Below, piece after piece: positions 10,641 through 20,165 of a stretch of 64,000 bases of DNA (within the stretch, counting starts at the first letter, position 1; every line of letters begins with the position of its first letter). The DNA comes from Gerris lacustris. Taxonomy: Eukaryota > Arthropoda > Insecta > Hemiptera > Gerridae. The stretch spans positions 6,952,829 to 7,016,828 of the forward strand of contig OX578277.1 of NCBI GenBank assembly GCA_951217055.1, in the 5' to 3' direction. The notes beneath the pieces were generated by a model, which had not been told where the DNA came from, ran no database searches, and saw nothing but the letters and a program-made list of their open reading frames with translations. A program made the translations under genes and the position numbers.

Positions 10641-11185
10641 TAAGCGGATCGTGTTCAATTCTAGGTGGCAGTCTGTTTTTTTTTTTTATCTTATTTTCTT
10701 TAGTAATATTATTAATTATTTTAATAGATTGTTATTAATTTAGACTTTGTTAATTTTAAGAACACCCATTGAGAACTATTCTCTCTACTAATTTGATCCG
10801 TGTTCAATTCCAGGTGTACATGTGTATTTTTATCTGTTTCTCTTTAATAATAATAATAATGATTTGTATCTCTTTGAATAGATTCTTAGTCATTACGACA
10901 TTTTTAATTTAAAGATACGACAACAAACATTGTGAACTTTTCTCTCTACTAAATGGATCCGTGTTCAATGCCAGGTGAACATGTGTATTTTTATCTGTTT
11001 CTCTTTAATAATAATACTAATGATTTAAATCTCTTTGAATAGATTATTATTTATTTTAACTTAGTTAATTTTAAAATACGTCAACACACATTGTGAACTG
11101 TTCTCTCTACCAAGTAGATCCGTGCTCAATTCCAGGTGAACATGTGTATAAGTTTATTTGTCTTGACCACAATATTTAAATTTAA

Positions 11186-11273
11186 TTCAAAATCAGACCG
11201 GTTTCAGCCTCTAAAATACTAAAATATAACAGGTATATAGAGTATGACGGCTATCTTCAGTGTCTTATATTTA
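11186..11273 (-). ncRNA. Hammerhead-ribozyme-like core (copy 1)
   Basis: On the minus strand CTGAAGATAGCC is followed about 35 nt later by GGCTGAAACCGGTC. CTGAAGA and GAAA match the two conserved hammerhead boxes (CUGANGA, GAAA). AGCC can pair with GGCT as stem II, with ATACT/AGTAT extending it. Stem III and the cleavage triplet were not established, so self-cleavage is unproven. Confidence 0.4.
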
Positions 11274-11725
11274 TAGACTGACGAGAAGGTAAGGTGGCAA
11301 GTGTTTAGGACATAAGGTCGGGAGGGGGGTGGTATTCATGGAAAAGCGGGTGTGAGGGGTTTCCAATCGGATTAAGAGCTAGGGCCAAGCTCTAGGTCTA
11401 GGAGTGTAAAGGAGGTATAAATATGTACATGGAATTAGACAACATAAAAATTACAGGTTTGAATAATAATGACTAAACTTAAGTTATACAATGTTTACTA
11501 GAATTTTAGAAAGGGGAAGTTCTAGACATATCTCAAAATAACAAATAATAAGAAAAGAGTAAGTAACATTTAACATAATTAAACTAATTTAACCTAATTG
11601 TACGGATAGCAAGCCTTATAAGAGTAAGTGTAATAAATGCTATGAGATGATGAAGTTGGCAACTGTTATAATAGTGATAAGGGACTGTGTTGTGTTAAAG
11701 GAGAGAGTGAGTGAAGTGTTTATTA

Positions 11726-11878
11726 TTATAAGGGTTTGACTAGTATGGAGTTATTCAGGTTGGTTCTTTCATTAAAGCAATCGATGTCAGGATTACTTAG
11801 GGCTCTGTGGATTTCAAGGTTTTCTAATAAATCCATTTTTTTGCCTTTTTCACAAATGTGAATGAGTTCGTGAATGAG
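11726..11878 (-). pseudogene. C-terminal tail of a Penelope-like RT/endonuclease protein
   Basis: Fifty codons plus a stop encode EKGKKMDLLENLEIHRAL, then NPDIDCFNERTNLNN and SILVKPL. A basic KGKKM followed by a LLExxEI helix is what I expect after the GIY-YIG endonuclease of Penelope-like proteins, and the same tail is present at 39868-39972. The reverse transcriptase and most of the endonuclease are missing, so this is a dead 5'-truncated copy. The assignment relies on the short tail, the inverted ends and the ribozyme-like core together. Confidence 0.5.
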
Positions 11879-12240
11879 ATTCTAAGTCATTTCAACATTG
11901 ATAATTTAAAGATATGTCAACCTACATTGTGAATTATTATCTCTACTAAGTTCCGTGTTCAATTCCAGATGACCATGTGTATTTTTATCTGTTTCTCTTT
12001 AATAATAATACTTATGAATTGTATCTCTTTGAATAGATTGTTATTATCTTTGTTAATTTAAAGATACGTCGACTCACATTGTGTACTTTTCTCTCTACTA
12101 AGTGGATCTGGGTTCAATTCTAGGTGACCATGTGGATTTTTATCTGTTACACTTTCAAAATAAAACTAATGATTTGTATCTCTTAAAATAGATTTATGGT
12201 AATTTCAACTTATTTCATTTAAAGATACGTCAACAAAAAG

Positions 12241-13335
12241 ATACGTCAACAAAGAAGCAACTTTAAAAGCAAGGGTGTTGCTCTTCGCTCCCTCGACCTC
12301 TTTTAACTCATTGGTTCAAATTTAGCCGAATTCTCTTATCTAATCGATTGAATTTTAAATTTTTAGACTGTTAATAGAGATTATAAATCTATTTTATTTC
12401 TTTTTAGTTCCGGCGCGCGAAGAGTCATGGTTCGATACTAGATATCACGGGTTTAATTTTTATGTCTTTTTCCCTTCCTCTTGTCTTACCCAATAAATAA
12501 TTTAGTGGCAACATTACTAAATACTTTTACTTTCACTTATAATAATAAAAGATAAGGAAACAAATAAAACTGAAATATAAATAGGAATTGATAAGAATAT
12601 ATATATTTACTTAAGTATATGCAATGGTAATTATGGGAAAGGTAATTAACCTTGATAAGTGATAATGAAATAATTGAAAAGGCGATGTGAACTTTAAACA
12701 AAATTCTTTCCTCATACACACACATGAACAAAAATATACCTTTACTCTTTTCCTAATTCATTTCGCATTTCGAGGAAAACAATTGTGGGAAAAAAGAAAA
12801 AAACAACCGAGAATAGTTTAAGAGTAGGGTTGTAGTTTACAGTGGTTCACCCCCTATATGATTAAGTTAGATTGTTTGCCCGCTAGAGCGAGTGAACAGT
12901 GTCAGATTCTATATTTTGTACCTTTTATAAAATGATTTTCACACGGATTGTTTTTTATTTTATACCATGCAATTGTGCGCTTTAAATGTATTGTATCTAC
13001 TGGTAGAAATATTGCACATTTTAAAGACTCACGCATTAGCCGATACTGTTCTTATTTCTTTTTTTGCATTTCGTAATTTAATTTTTTTTTTTCTTACTTT
13101 GAACTATTATCGTGAGATTATTCACATAATTAAGTATATAGTTACTCATTTAAGTTATTGTATATTAAAATTACAGGTAAGGCTAGACTATATGTAAAAT
13201 AAATATATATATATAAATAAAAATAAAAATTATAGAAATAAGAATCTATAGAAATTCTGCGTATCGTTTTCCTATATTTTTTTCTTTTTTCAATTTGAGA
13301 AATATCTCTATGATTATTTACGTATGCATTTTAGG
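12241..13335. other. AT-rich intronic stretch
   Basis: A B-box-like GGTTCGATACT occurs near 12430 without a clear A box. Otherwise it is AT-rich unique-looking sequence without a recognised gene. Confidence 0.45.
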
Positions 13336-13801
13336 AAATAGTTATTTATGTATCTAGGCAGCAAAATGGAATTTTACTGACGAGTGATTAGATTAGCCTC
13401 CGAGCCGAATGCGAGGGCAGGCTATGATTATTAACTGCCGAGGCGAAGCCGAGGCAGGTAATTTACCTATTTGACTGCCGAGGCGAAGCCGAGGCAGGCA
13501 ATGAATAAACAAGGCATAAACGTTATTAAAACGTTTATTTATTAAATATTACTTATTTAACTATAATATATAATGTTATAAGATAGAGATAATAGTATAA
13601 ACTGTTCTTGCCAAAATAAGAGGTTATGACACGCAGTGGTAAACACTGTTACTTTCTCTGCCTAGGCAGAGAAAGTATTTTCCTGACTGTTTTAACTACT
13701 TTCCTGCCTGATTTTAATATTTTAATGACAAATCAGCGAAAAAGTACTTTCCAGCCTAAAAACAGTTAAGTAATGTTTAATTTTGCTGCCGCGAGTAGAT
13801 A
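13336..13801. mobile_element. TIR-bearing MITE with GGCGAAGCC palindromes (family M1)
   Basis: The left end TTATTTATGTATCTAGGCAG and the right end CTGCCGCGAGTAGATAAA are imperfect inverted repeats. The interior contains two copies of TGCCGAGGCGAAGCCGAGGCA-like palindromes and a perfect 26-bp palindrome centred on CTGCCTAGGCAG (13651-13676). The right-hand 170 bp is repeated at 24598-24785. The ends and GGCGAAGCC motifs are shared with 31254-31465. Confidence 0.7.
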
Positions 13802-14165
13802 AAGTAATTTTAGTAATCGCTTACTTACTTAATTTAAACATAAAGTATTTCTATTTGGGAATCAACTTAATTATTATTTGGTGCTCATTTGAGGAGAGGA
13901 GCTATCCCGACTTCTCTCCGAGGATCGCCCGATTGATCCCCACTGATGATCTCTTGAAAATCCACACAGCCCGATTCCTCCCCGAGTGAATAAAACTTCA
14001 CAGCCCGATTCCTCCCCAATACCTGGATTAACAAAAGTCCAATAAATACATTTTATGTTTATATATTTGTTTATATTTAGATAATTTTTCATTATGCTTG
14101 TATTGATTATGACCGATTTTAGTTTAGTTTTCTCATTAATTATGCGAGAAGATGATACGTCAGCA

Positions 14166-14480
14166 GGTAAGGAACTCTGTTAAACGTAAAGCTATTCATG
14201 ATATTGGTGAAAGACCTAGAAAATTAATGATTAATGAAGTTAAGGCAGAAAATTTTAATGCACTTACCACCAATGATTTGGCATGCTGTAGGATATAGCC
14301 ATATATTTATAAAGAAGGTCCATTCTTCCAGCTTTACCTTCGAGTTTAGGGCAAGTTCATGAATGTTTAAAGAAATTATGAAAATAATATTAAAATTTTT
14401 TCTTTAAAGAAATTTTTAATTGCTCTTTCGGAACATGAATCAGTTTACCTAGATGGAGCTTTTAATATCACCTTTTGACT
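14166..14480 (+). pseudogene. Decayed MULE-like transposase remnant
   Basis: One frame reads VRNSVKRKAIHDIGERPRKL, then a TTNDLACCRI block and a stop. Other frames then give QVHECLKKL and, near 14408-14470, KKFLIALSEHESVYLDGAFN. The order (basic KR, P-x-K-L, TTND, a QVH helix, then a (V/L)DGxF strand) matches the region before and at the first catalytic aspartate of the MULE-type transposases common in arthropods. Stops and frameshifts break it, and the rest of the domain is gone. The family call is from memory of the pattern. Confidence 0.5.
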
Positions 14481-14593
14481 TTACTTGGTTTACATAACGG
14501 ACACTATATTCCATTAGTTTTCTGTTGCTAAAAGAATTAATAAATAAAACTTTGATGAAGGCAAAATTACAATTTTCCAATATATTCAAACTC

Positions 14594-14964
14594 TGGGTAG
14601 TGACACACTTCGCCACCCGGGTAGCGCCACTTGGGTGGCGCTCACCTGGTTGATGCCACTTGCTCCCGCCATCTGACTTGCGCCACCCACTCATATGAGG
14701 GATGCAGTCAGCCCCAGATTTGATTTCCCCTATATTTGATTGAAGGAGTGGGGGCTGAGTGGCAGGGACTTGGGTGGCACCGTGTGACAGGCTCAATTGA
14801 AAACAATGGGTTGACCGGGTGGCGGCTAGACCGTCGGACGGTCGACCGTGTAGTGCCACCCGTCAGGTGGCGCCACCTCGTGTGACAGGTTCCGTCTATA
14901 CTCATAGACGACCGGGTAGCGCCACCCTGGTTGCGCTACCCGGGTGGCGAAGTGTGTCACCCCC
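14594..14964. mobile_element. PIF/Harbinger-type MITE, copy 1
   Basis: The TIR GTAGTGACACACTTCGCCAC at the left is mirrored by GTGGCGAAGTGTGTCAC at the right. Subterminal GGTAGCGCCAC motifs recur in both orientations. About 200 bp of interior, with ATGAGGGATGCAGTCAGCCC and AATTGAAAACAATGGG, is shared with 38247-38916, which holds a Harbinger-like coding remnant. The target duplication is not clear in this copy. Confidence 0.75.
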
Positions 14965-14999
14965 CTTTAAGTCGAAGGAAATTTCTAGTTTTTAATTTA

Positions 15000-15508
15000 T
15001 AATTGCTAGTAATAATGTTTGATTATTTTATTAAGTTGATTTTCCTATTTTGTAAGTTCAAGACATAATACATTTTTTTACATTTTGTTTAAAAAAAAGA
15101 TGATAAATGTTAAGTATTTTTTTTATACCTGAAAATAATTTGGGGATCAATCGGGATGTTTAAAATTCAGCTGTCAGTTAAAACGGGGAGGAATCGGGCT
15201 CCCAAAAAGGGTCATTTTTACCTGTGGGGAGGAATCGGGCATCCCCCTGAGGAGGAGTCATGTTAGTAATCAATTGCTTACTTAATAACTACATGTTGCA
15301 ATAATTACATTTTGTAAAGGTTATAAGAGTTCAAGAGATAGTTATAATTGATTCAAGATGGCGAGATTTCGTTAAAAGAGGGAGTAACAGGTGGTTGAAG
15401 TTAAATGAAAATATAACACAAATCCGTTTAAATTATTGAAATTTACGCGTTCAGCTTTTACAACTGAACAAAATTTTAATTTTTTCATATAAAGTGAACG
15501 AATTGTGA
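15000..15508. other. Intronic stretch with a fragment of the 14-kb repeat
   Basis: GGGGAGGAATCGGGC occurs twice at 15186-15240, and its reverse complement GCCCGATTCCTCCCC also occurs twice near 13970 and 14003. They are probably the two ends of one larger insertion (about 13.8-15.26 kb). No gene was seen. Confidence 0.5.
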
Positions 15509-15543
15509 TGTGATCACATAGATAGATGTGTAAAGTGACTGAT
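15509..15543 (-). repeat. Isolated inverted fragment of the 140-bp repeat
   Basis: TGATCACATAGATAGATGTG and the following TAAAGTGACTGAT are the reverse complement of the block around TATCTATGTGATCA in the array at 0.3-1.2 kb. Confidence 0.85.
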
Positions 15544-15577
15544 CATTCAATGACCTAATATTATTAATAATCAGGAC

Positions 15578-15733
15578 TGTCTTGAACTTAAGTTTCGTTA
15601 TAATATTTAATATATTAATAAAAGTAAAAAACTATTTTCTTTTCAAGTGTCAATTCAAGACTCGACTCCTTTATTTATATTTTTAAATTAACATAAAAAA
15701 CAAAAATACGAGATCTCCATGGAGATCACGACA
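15578..15733 (-). repeat. BEL/Pao 3' LTR
   Basis: 156-bp partner of the 5' LTR, identical to it as read. A purine-richer stretch ending CTGGGAG precedes it on the minus strand and is the candidate polypurine tract. Confidence 0.93.
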
Positions 15734-15755
15734 CTCCCAGGGAAGCAGCTTTCTT

Positions 15756-18329
15756 TCAGGGGGGGTAAAATTCCACGATGTTAAATGCTGCCACCTGCTT
15801 ACACCATAGCTCTATCTTCTTTTGAGCTTCTTCTGCAGCTTGCCGTCTTGGTCGCTGCACCATTTGTTGCATCGTGGCATCATTTGAGGTCGCTTGAAGC
15901 TCTAAAGGGTACAGATGACCTATTGACCTATTTAATAGGGAGCCGTCAGTTAGCGTGACCTTTGCTGTCCTCACAGCACCATCGCGGCCTGGAAAAAGTT
16001 GCGTAATTTTTCCAAGTTTCCACCTGCTTCGTGGAGTAGTGTTCTTGATTTGGACGATGTCTCCGAGTTGCGGATCTCCTGCTTGGATACGTCCTTGCTT
16101 AACCTTATATTGATATCTCTCCCGCAAGCTTGGTAAGTAGACATCAGACCATGTTCTCCAGAAATTGTCTAGTAACGATTGGTGTCGAAGCCAGGTATCA
16201 CGTAAATCTGCTTGGCATAAAGTTGGCAGTTCTTTATCTTCTAGAACAACTTCTGCTTCTTGTAGGTGAGGAATTAAAAAAAGAGATGGGGTGAGCGCCC
16301 GTTCGGAGTCGCTGTCAGTAATGTATGTAAGAGGACGAGAGTTGACCACGTACTCTACCTCAGAAAGGATAGTCTCCAACTCACTAATAGAGAGCCTAAC
16401 ACAACCTACAGTCCGTCTCAGACAGTTCTTAACATTGGAAATAAGACGCTCATAAAACCCTCCTGCCCAGGGGGCTAGTTCCGGGATGAATTTCCACCTA
16501 ATTTGGTTACTAGTTTGAGCAATGACCGAACTTGTAGCTTTAAATTGGGTCGCTTTATCGGATATAATCATAGTAGGGGTCTTATCCAAAATTATGTCAA
16601 TAGACAAGTCAGGATTTTTATCTGCAAGAACGTAGTTATCAAATTTTAGTTCTAAGTCCTTAGGGTTAAGTGTATTTGTTTTAAAATTACCCGCCAAAAC
16701 TGGAACAACATTTGCACGGATATTTAAAGTTTTATTATCACCAAGACAAAATTCTAATTCGGTAAGAAAACTCTCAATAATAGTTGGAGTAGACCTTCCA
16801 AAAGTAAAAACAGATAGATTTTGAGTTTCTATGCGAGGTGCACCTATACGACGAGCAAGATTTTGATTTACGTAAGATCTTTGGGCTCCTCCATCAAGAA
16901 ACATACGCGATAAATAACTTCCCTTAGGACCGTTGACAACGACTGTTGCCGTTTGCATGATAACAGTTTCACCTAGTGAAACAAACGATAGTTCAGGGTT
17001 AGGAATATTGTTGCTCTCAGTGACAGCACAATGATTTTCACCAAATTTGGAGGGACATAGACTTCTATGATGGTTATGCTTCATTTGACAGTGAGCACAA
17101 GGTTTATAATTTTGACAATTTTTTTTCAAATGTTTTTGTAAACAAATAAAGCAACGGCCTACTATTTTTTCCTTTCTTTCTTTTAAAGTTTTAAATTTCT
17201 GACACTCGTCACTCCAGTGTTCAGATTGACAAAATAAACATTTTTTATTTATACCCGACGAAATATTATTTTGATTCTTAGATCTATTTTTAGATTTAGT
17301 TGACGTTTCGGGGGCCGAAAGAGTTTCAGTTGTCAAATGAGTTTGTTTATTTACCGAATTGTCAAATGGTTTTTCAGTAAAAGACGAATTAAAAAGATCG
17401 CTATCTATATCATCGTTATTTTTAAAGTAATCAGCCTTCTCCCTAGCTTTAACGAAGTCTAACAAAGATTTTCTAAGTTCTTTGGTTGTTGAAACCTTAT
17501 TTTCATTCATTTTTATTAAAATCTCAGATGGTAATTTACTGTAGATTAAAGATACGAAAAGATTTCCGTCGGTATTTTCACCTAAAGCTGATAACGTTCT
17601 TAAATGCAGTTCTATTGCATCTAAAGTTTTTCTTAAGGATTTAGTATTGTTATTAGCTTGAGGTATGTTTCTAAGGGCACTATAGTGAGCGTGTATATTG
17701 ACAGATTTATCCCCGTACCTATCTGTCAATACGTCAACAACCTCGTCGTAACTTTCCGGACTAAATTGGTATCCCTCTACACAGCGTTTCGCCTCTCCTT
17801 TTAAAAGGCTCAATAAGTAATTTAGTTTTGTAACGTTATCGTAGGGTCCGTCATGAACCGCTACTTTAAATGAACCCCAAAAGGATCCCCATTCTAGGAT
17901 TGACCCGCTAAAAAAGGGTAAAGATAACTTAGGCAACTTAGTACAAGGTTTAGGTTTAGTCTGAGATGGACCCTCGGTAGTGATATTTTCAGTATCAAGA
18001 GTTAAAGGATGAGGTAGTTTATTGCACAGAGTAATAAAAACTTCCAATCTCGCTGAGACGTCTGCCGCGTCCAGTAGTATAAGTTCATACTCTTCCGCCT
18101 TTTCCTTAAGTTTCTCGGCCTCATCCGGGTCGACCTCAGATAATTCTAAAAGTTTACCTTTATAATTTTCAAACCTGCTAACTATTGTTTTTAATCGAGA
18201 TAAAAGTGACATACCATTTTCTAAAGTTTTATTTTCAAGTTTAAAAAAGTCATCAGTTTCCTTCGTTATTCGGAGAATATGAGTTTTGATAGGACCCATC
18301 GCCCTTCTTATAGCTCCGCCGGTAGACAT
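15756..18329 (-). CDS. BEL/Pao Gag-protease-integrase fusion lacking RT/RNase H
   Basis: 857 codons without interruption. Residues 1-330 are Gag, with a DUF1759-type segment (about 130-300, around FFSGSILEWGSFW). Two CX2CX3HX4C zinc knuckles lie at 364-376 and 393-405, and a third Cys/His cluster at 411-425. A retropepsin-like domain follows at about 455-580; its active-site motif reads FLDGGAQRS (477-485), with glycine where D-S/T-G is expected. At about 582-586 the frame jumps to the integrase core: ISDKATQF (second catalytic Asp, D591) and APWAGGFYERLI (catalytic Glu, E627). The DUF5641-type C-terminal domain lies at about 710-815. The integrase zinc finger and first Asp are lost with RT and RNase H. 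A full BEL/Pao polyprotein is normally about twice this length. The start ATG lies 20 bp inside the 5' LTR boundary. Confidence 0.92.
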   Translation of the reverse strand: MSTGGAIRRAMGPIKTHILRITKETDDFFKLENKTLENGMSLLSRLKTIVSRFENYKGKLLELSEVDPDEAEKLKEKAEEYELILLDAADVSARLEVFITLCNKLPHPLTLDTENITTEGPSQTKPKPCTKLPKLSLPFFSGSILEWGSFWGSFKVAVHDGPYDNVTKLNYLLSLLKGEAKRCVEGYQFSPESYDEVVDVLTDRYGDKSVNIHAHYSALRNIPQANNNTKSLRKTLDAIELHLRTLSALGENTDGNLFVSLIYSKLPSEILIKMNENKVSTTKELRKSLLDFVKAREKADYFKNNDDIDSDLFNSSFTEKPFDNSVNKQTHLTTETLSAPETSTKSKNRSKNQNNISSGINKKCLFCQSEHWSDECQKFKTLKERKEKIVGRCFICLQKHLKKNCQNYKPCAHCQMKHNHHRSLCPSKFGENHCAVTESNNIPNPELSFVSLGETVIMQTATVVVNGPKGSYLSRMFLDGGAQRSYVNQNLARRIGAPRIETQNLSVFTFGRSTPTIIESFLTELEFCLGDNKTLNIRANVVPVLAGNFKTNTLNPKDLELKFDNYVLADKNPDLSIDIILDKTPTMIISDKATQFKATSSVIAQTSNQIRWKFIPELAPWAGGFYERLISNVKNCLRRTVGCVRLSISELETILSEVEYVVNSRPLTYITDSDSERALTPSLFLIPHLQEAEVVLEDKELPTLCQADLRDTWLRHQSLLDNFWRTWSDVYLPSLRERYQYKVKQGRIQAGDPQLGDIVQIKNTTPRSRWKLGKITQLFPGRDGAVRTAKVTLTDGSLLNRSIGHLYPLELQATSNDATMQQMVQRPRRQAAEEAQKKIELWCKQVAAFNIVEFYPP

Positions 18330-18331
18330 TC

Positions 18332-18347
18332 TTCACCTCTGCTACCA
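18332..18347 (-). other. Candidate primer-binding site of the BEL/Pao element
   Basis: TGGTAGCAGAGGTGAAG on the minus strand lies a few bases inside the 5' LTR. It begins TGG, as expected for pairing with a tRNA 3'-CCA. I could not assign the tRNA. Confidence 0.55.
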
Positions 18348-18351
18348 CTTT

Positions 18352-18507
18352 TGTCTTGAACTTAAGTTTCGTTATAATATTTAATATATTAATAAAAGTA
18401 AAAAACTATTTTCTTTTCAAGTGTCAATTCAAGACTCGACTCCTTTATTTATATTTTTAAATTAACATAAAAAACAAAAATACGAGATCTCCATGGAGAT
18501 CACGACA
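18352..18507 (-). repeat. BEL/Pao 5' LTR
   Basis: 156 bp with TG...CA ends. It contains the 16-bp perfect palindrome GATCTCCATGGAGATC near the outer end. It matches 15578-15733 base for base as read. Confidence 0.93.
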
Positions 18508-18512
18508 AGGAC

Positions 18513-19604
18513 ATAACTCTGAACAGTAACCTTGTAGATCATTCATAAAAGATGGCGATGAGTAAAACAGCTGTTCTATGAAACAAAGTTCTTCTCATGG
18601 TTTAAAAACACGGATCTTCATTGTAGTTTTGATGATACTTAATTCAATATCATAAATTTACGATAACATACTAATATCAATGAAAACAGAATGGGTAATA
18701 ATCACACTACTTATCATTCAAAAAAATCATACTCCCACGCATTGTGATAAAATCTAATTATTTGAATGTTCTTCGTTTTTTTTCGCGTAAAAGTTGTTTA
18801 TGATAACCTTTATCTACATTTTCATTATTTTGTTTTTATTTCCAAAAATAAAGTCCCTGTGTCCAAACTAAAAATATCACATCGTCAAAGCTAATGAATT
18901 ATCACACGAGGTGATAAACAAGATAGAAACAAAACAAGATAAATTATGGAAAAAATGTTACAATGTCAAATTATTGTTAGTTTTGTTTTTTATCTATTTT
19001 TTTATTGTTTTCTCATAATCTTGTTATATCCTTCATTAATGTCTTTAATTGATTTTTCTTTAATTTTACGTACTTTTGTTTTTAATTATTCCTTCTTTTC
19101 TGTTCAGGAGGATTTGTGTAATCTATCGATTTATTTAATCTCTAAATCATGTATATTATTATAATAATCAATTTATTTGTTTGTTTTTTTATCTCTAAAT
19201 CATTGATTATTATAATAGTCGATATTTTTTTTTATCTCTAAATCATTATAAAAATATCGATTATTATATTTATCTTTTTATCGACTTATTACAGTCGACT
19301 CTAGTTAATTTAAATCTCGATAATACAGCAGGAATTATTTTGATGATTGAAAGTGGTTATCCCGTCCTTGGATTTATCGTGTAAGAATAATTCTTCTAGA
19401 TAATTCCAACCTCTATAATTCACATTTCGTCTCTTGGAATTGTAAAAAAAAAAGAAGCCGGGAGCAAGTTACGATATACGAGAACATCAAGAACATTTGA
19501 CATAAATTGAAGGGAACATAATTTTTTCTTCTGCGAACCACCATATCTAAAAAACTTGGTAGTGCGTGAAGTCTCACGTAAAAAGGGTTTCATTGGTGTT
19601 GTGA
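18513..19604. other. AT-rich intronic stretch
   Basis: A weak 60-70-bp repetition of TTTATCTCTAAATCATTATTA occurs near 19135-19290. No gene was recognised. Confidence 0.5.
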
Positions 19605-19619
19605 ACATGAAATTAGTAT

Positions 19620-20165
19620 AAGGGGGGGGGGGGGGAGAGACAAATGTTCATGTTTTTTTGGCAAAATAACATGACAAATTAACACTTTTCACAAGTGTTA
19701 TATATTTTTGTAATCTACTCTTCAATATACCTTTCATTTTATACCCCACTCAAAATTTTAAAACAAAAATTGCCCTGTGACAGGAATTAGCTACCATTTT
19801 AGATTCCCAGTTAATCCGATCAAATTTGCTCAAATTGCTATTCTTATTTTTTCTTTGGCCCATCAGACCGCACATTTTGCATATTTTTTTTTATATTTTA
19901 AGTAATAGCATAAATATAGTTTTAGGGGGGGGGGGGGGGACACGTAATTTTTTTTTTTTTTTTTTTTTTGACATAATGACACCGAAAATTAAACACTTTC
20001 CACAATTGTTATATATTTTTGTAATCTACTCTTCAAAACCTTTCATTTGATACTCCACTCAAAAAGTTATTGGAACCGTACAGAGTGACAGACAGACAGA
20101 CGGACGGACACAAGAACGAAACTATAAGGGTTTCTTTTTTTTTCATTTTTTGGAAACCCTAAAAA
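19620..20165 (-). repeat. Two copies of a G-run-bearing arthropod dispersed repeat
   Basis: Copies at 19620-19770 and 19924-20165 share a run of 14-16 G, then CACAAxTGTTATATATTTTTG, TAATCTACTCTTCAA and ACCTTTCATTT. The second copy continues into GACAGACAGACAGACGGACG and AAGGGTTTCTTT...GGAAACCCT. It is non-coding. Confidence 0.8.

Larger units (their letters stand above)
11149..11878 (-). mobile_element. Penelope-like retroelement fragment (3' end)
   Basis: On the minus strand it runs from a short open frame at 11878 through a 3' region with a hammerhead-like core (11186-11273) to ACCxxAATAAACTTAT-type sequence at 11149. The non-coding end matches both inverted ends of the element at 39133-40112. 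The 5' side is truncated, and the surrounding tandem repeat resumes directly after it. Confidence 0.65.
10640..12240. repeat. ~150-161-bp tandem repeat, interrupted by a Penelope-like piece
   Basis: The word GTGTTCAAT (or GTGCTCAAT, GGTTCAATT) recurs at 10651, 10800, 10961, 11122, 11955 and 12110. Each copy contains TTCTCTCTACT, TCCGTGTTCAATTCCAGGTG, TTTTTATCTGTTTCTCTTTA and AAAGATACGTCAAC. The jump from 11122 to 11955 is explained by the insertion at 11149-11878, which also removed about 40 bp of one unit. Confidence 0.88.
15578..18507 (-). mobile_element. Complete, internally deleted BEL/Pao LTR retrotransposon
   Basis: A 2,930-bp element is flanked by a perfect 5-bp target duplication AGGAC (15573-15577 and 18508-18512). 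Its two 156-bp LTRs begin TGTCTTGAAC, end ATCACGACA and read identically to me. A candidate primer-binding site TGGTAGCAGAGG follows the 5' LTR on the minus strand. One long open frame fills the interior. Reverse transcriptase, RNase H and the front of the integrase are absent, so transposition would depend on a full-length relative. Identical LTRs imply a recent insertion. Confidence 0.93.

Noticed and set aside
14449..14905. Minus-strand frames of 65-136 codons rich in Gly, Arg and Ser
   Set aside because: They read through the GC-rich inverted repeats of a Harbinger MITE and have no family resemblance.
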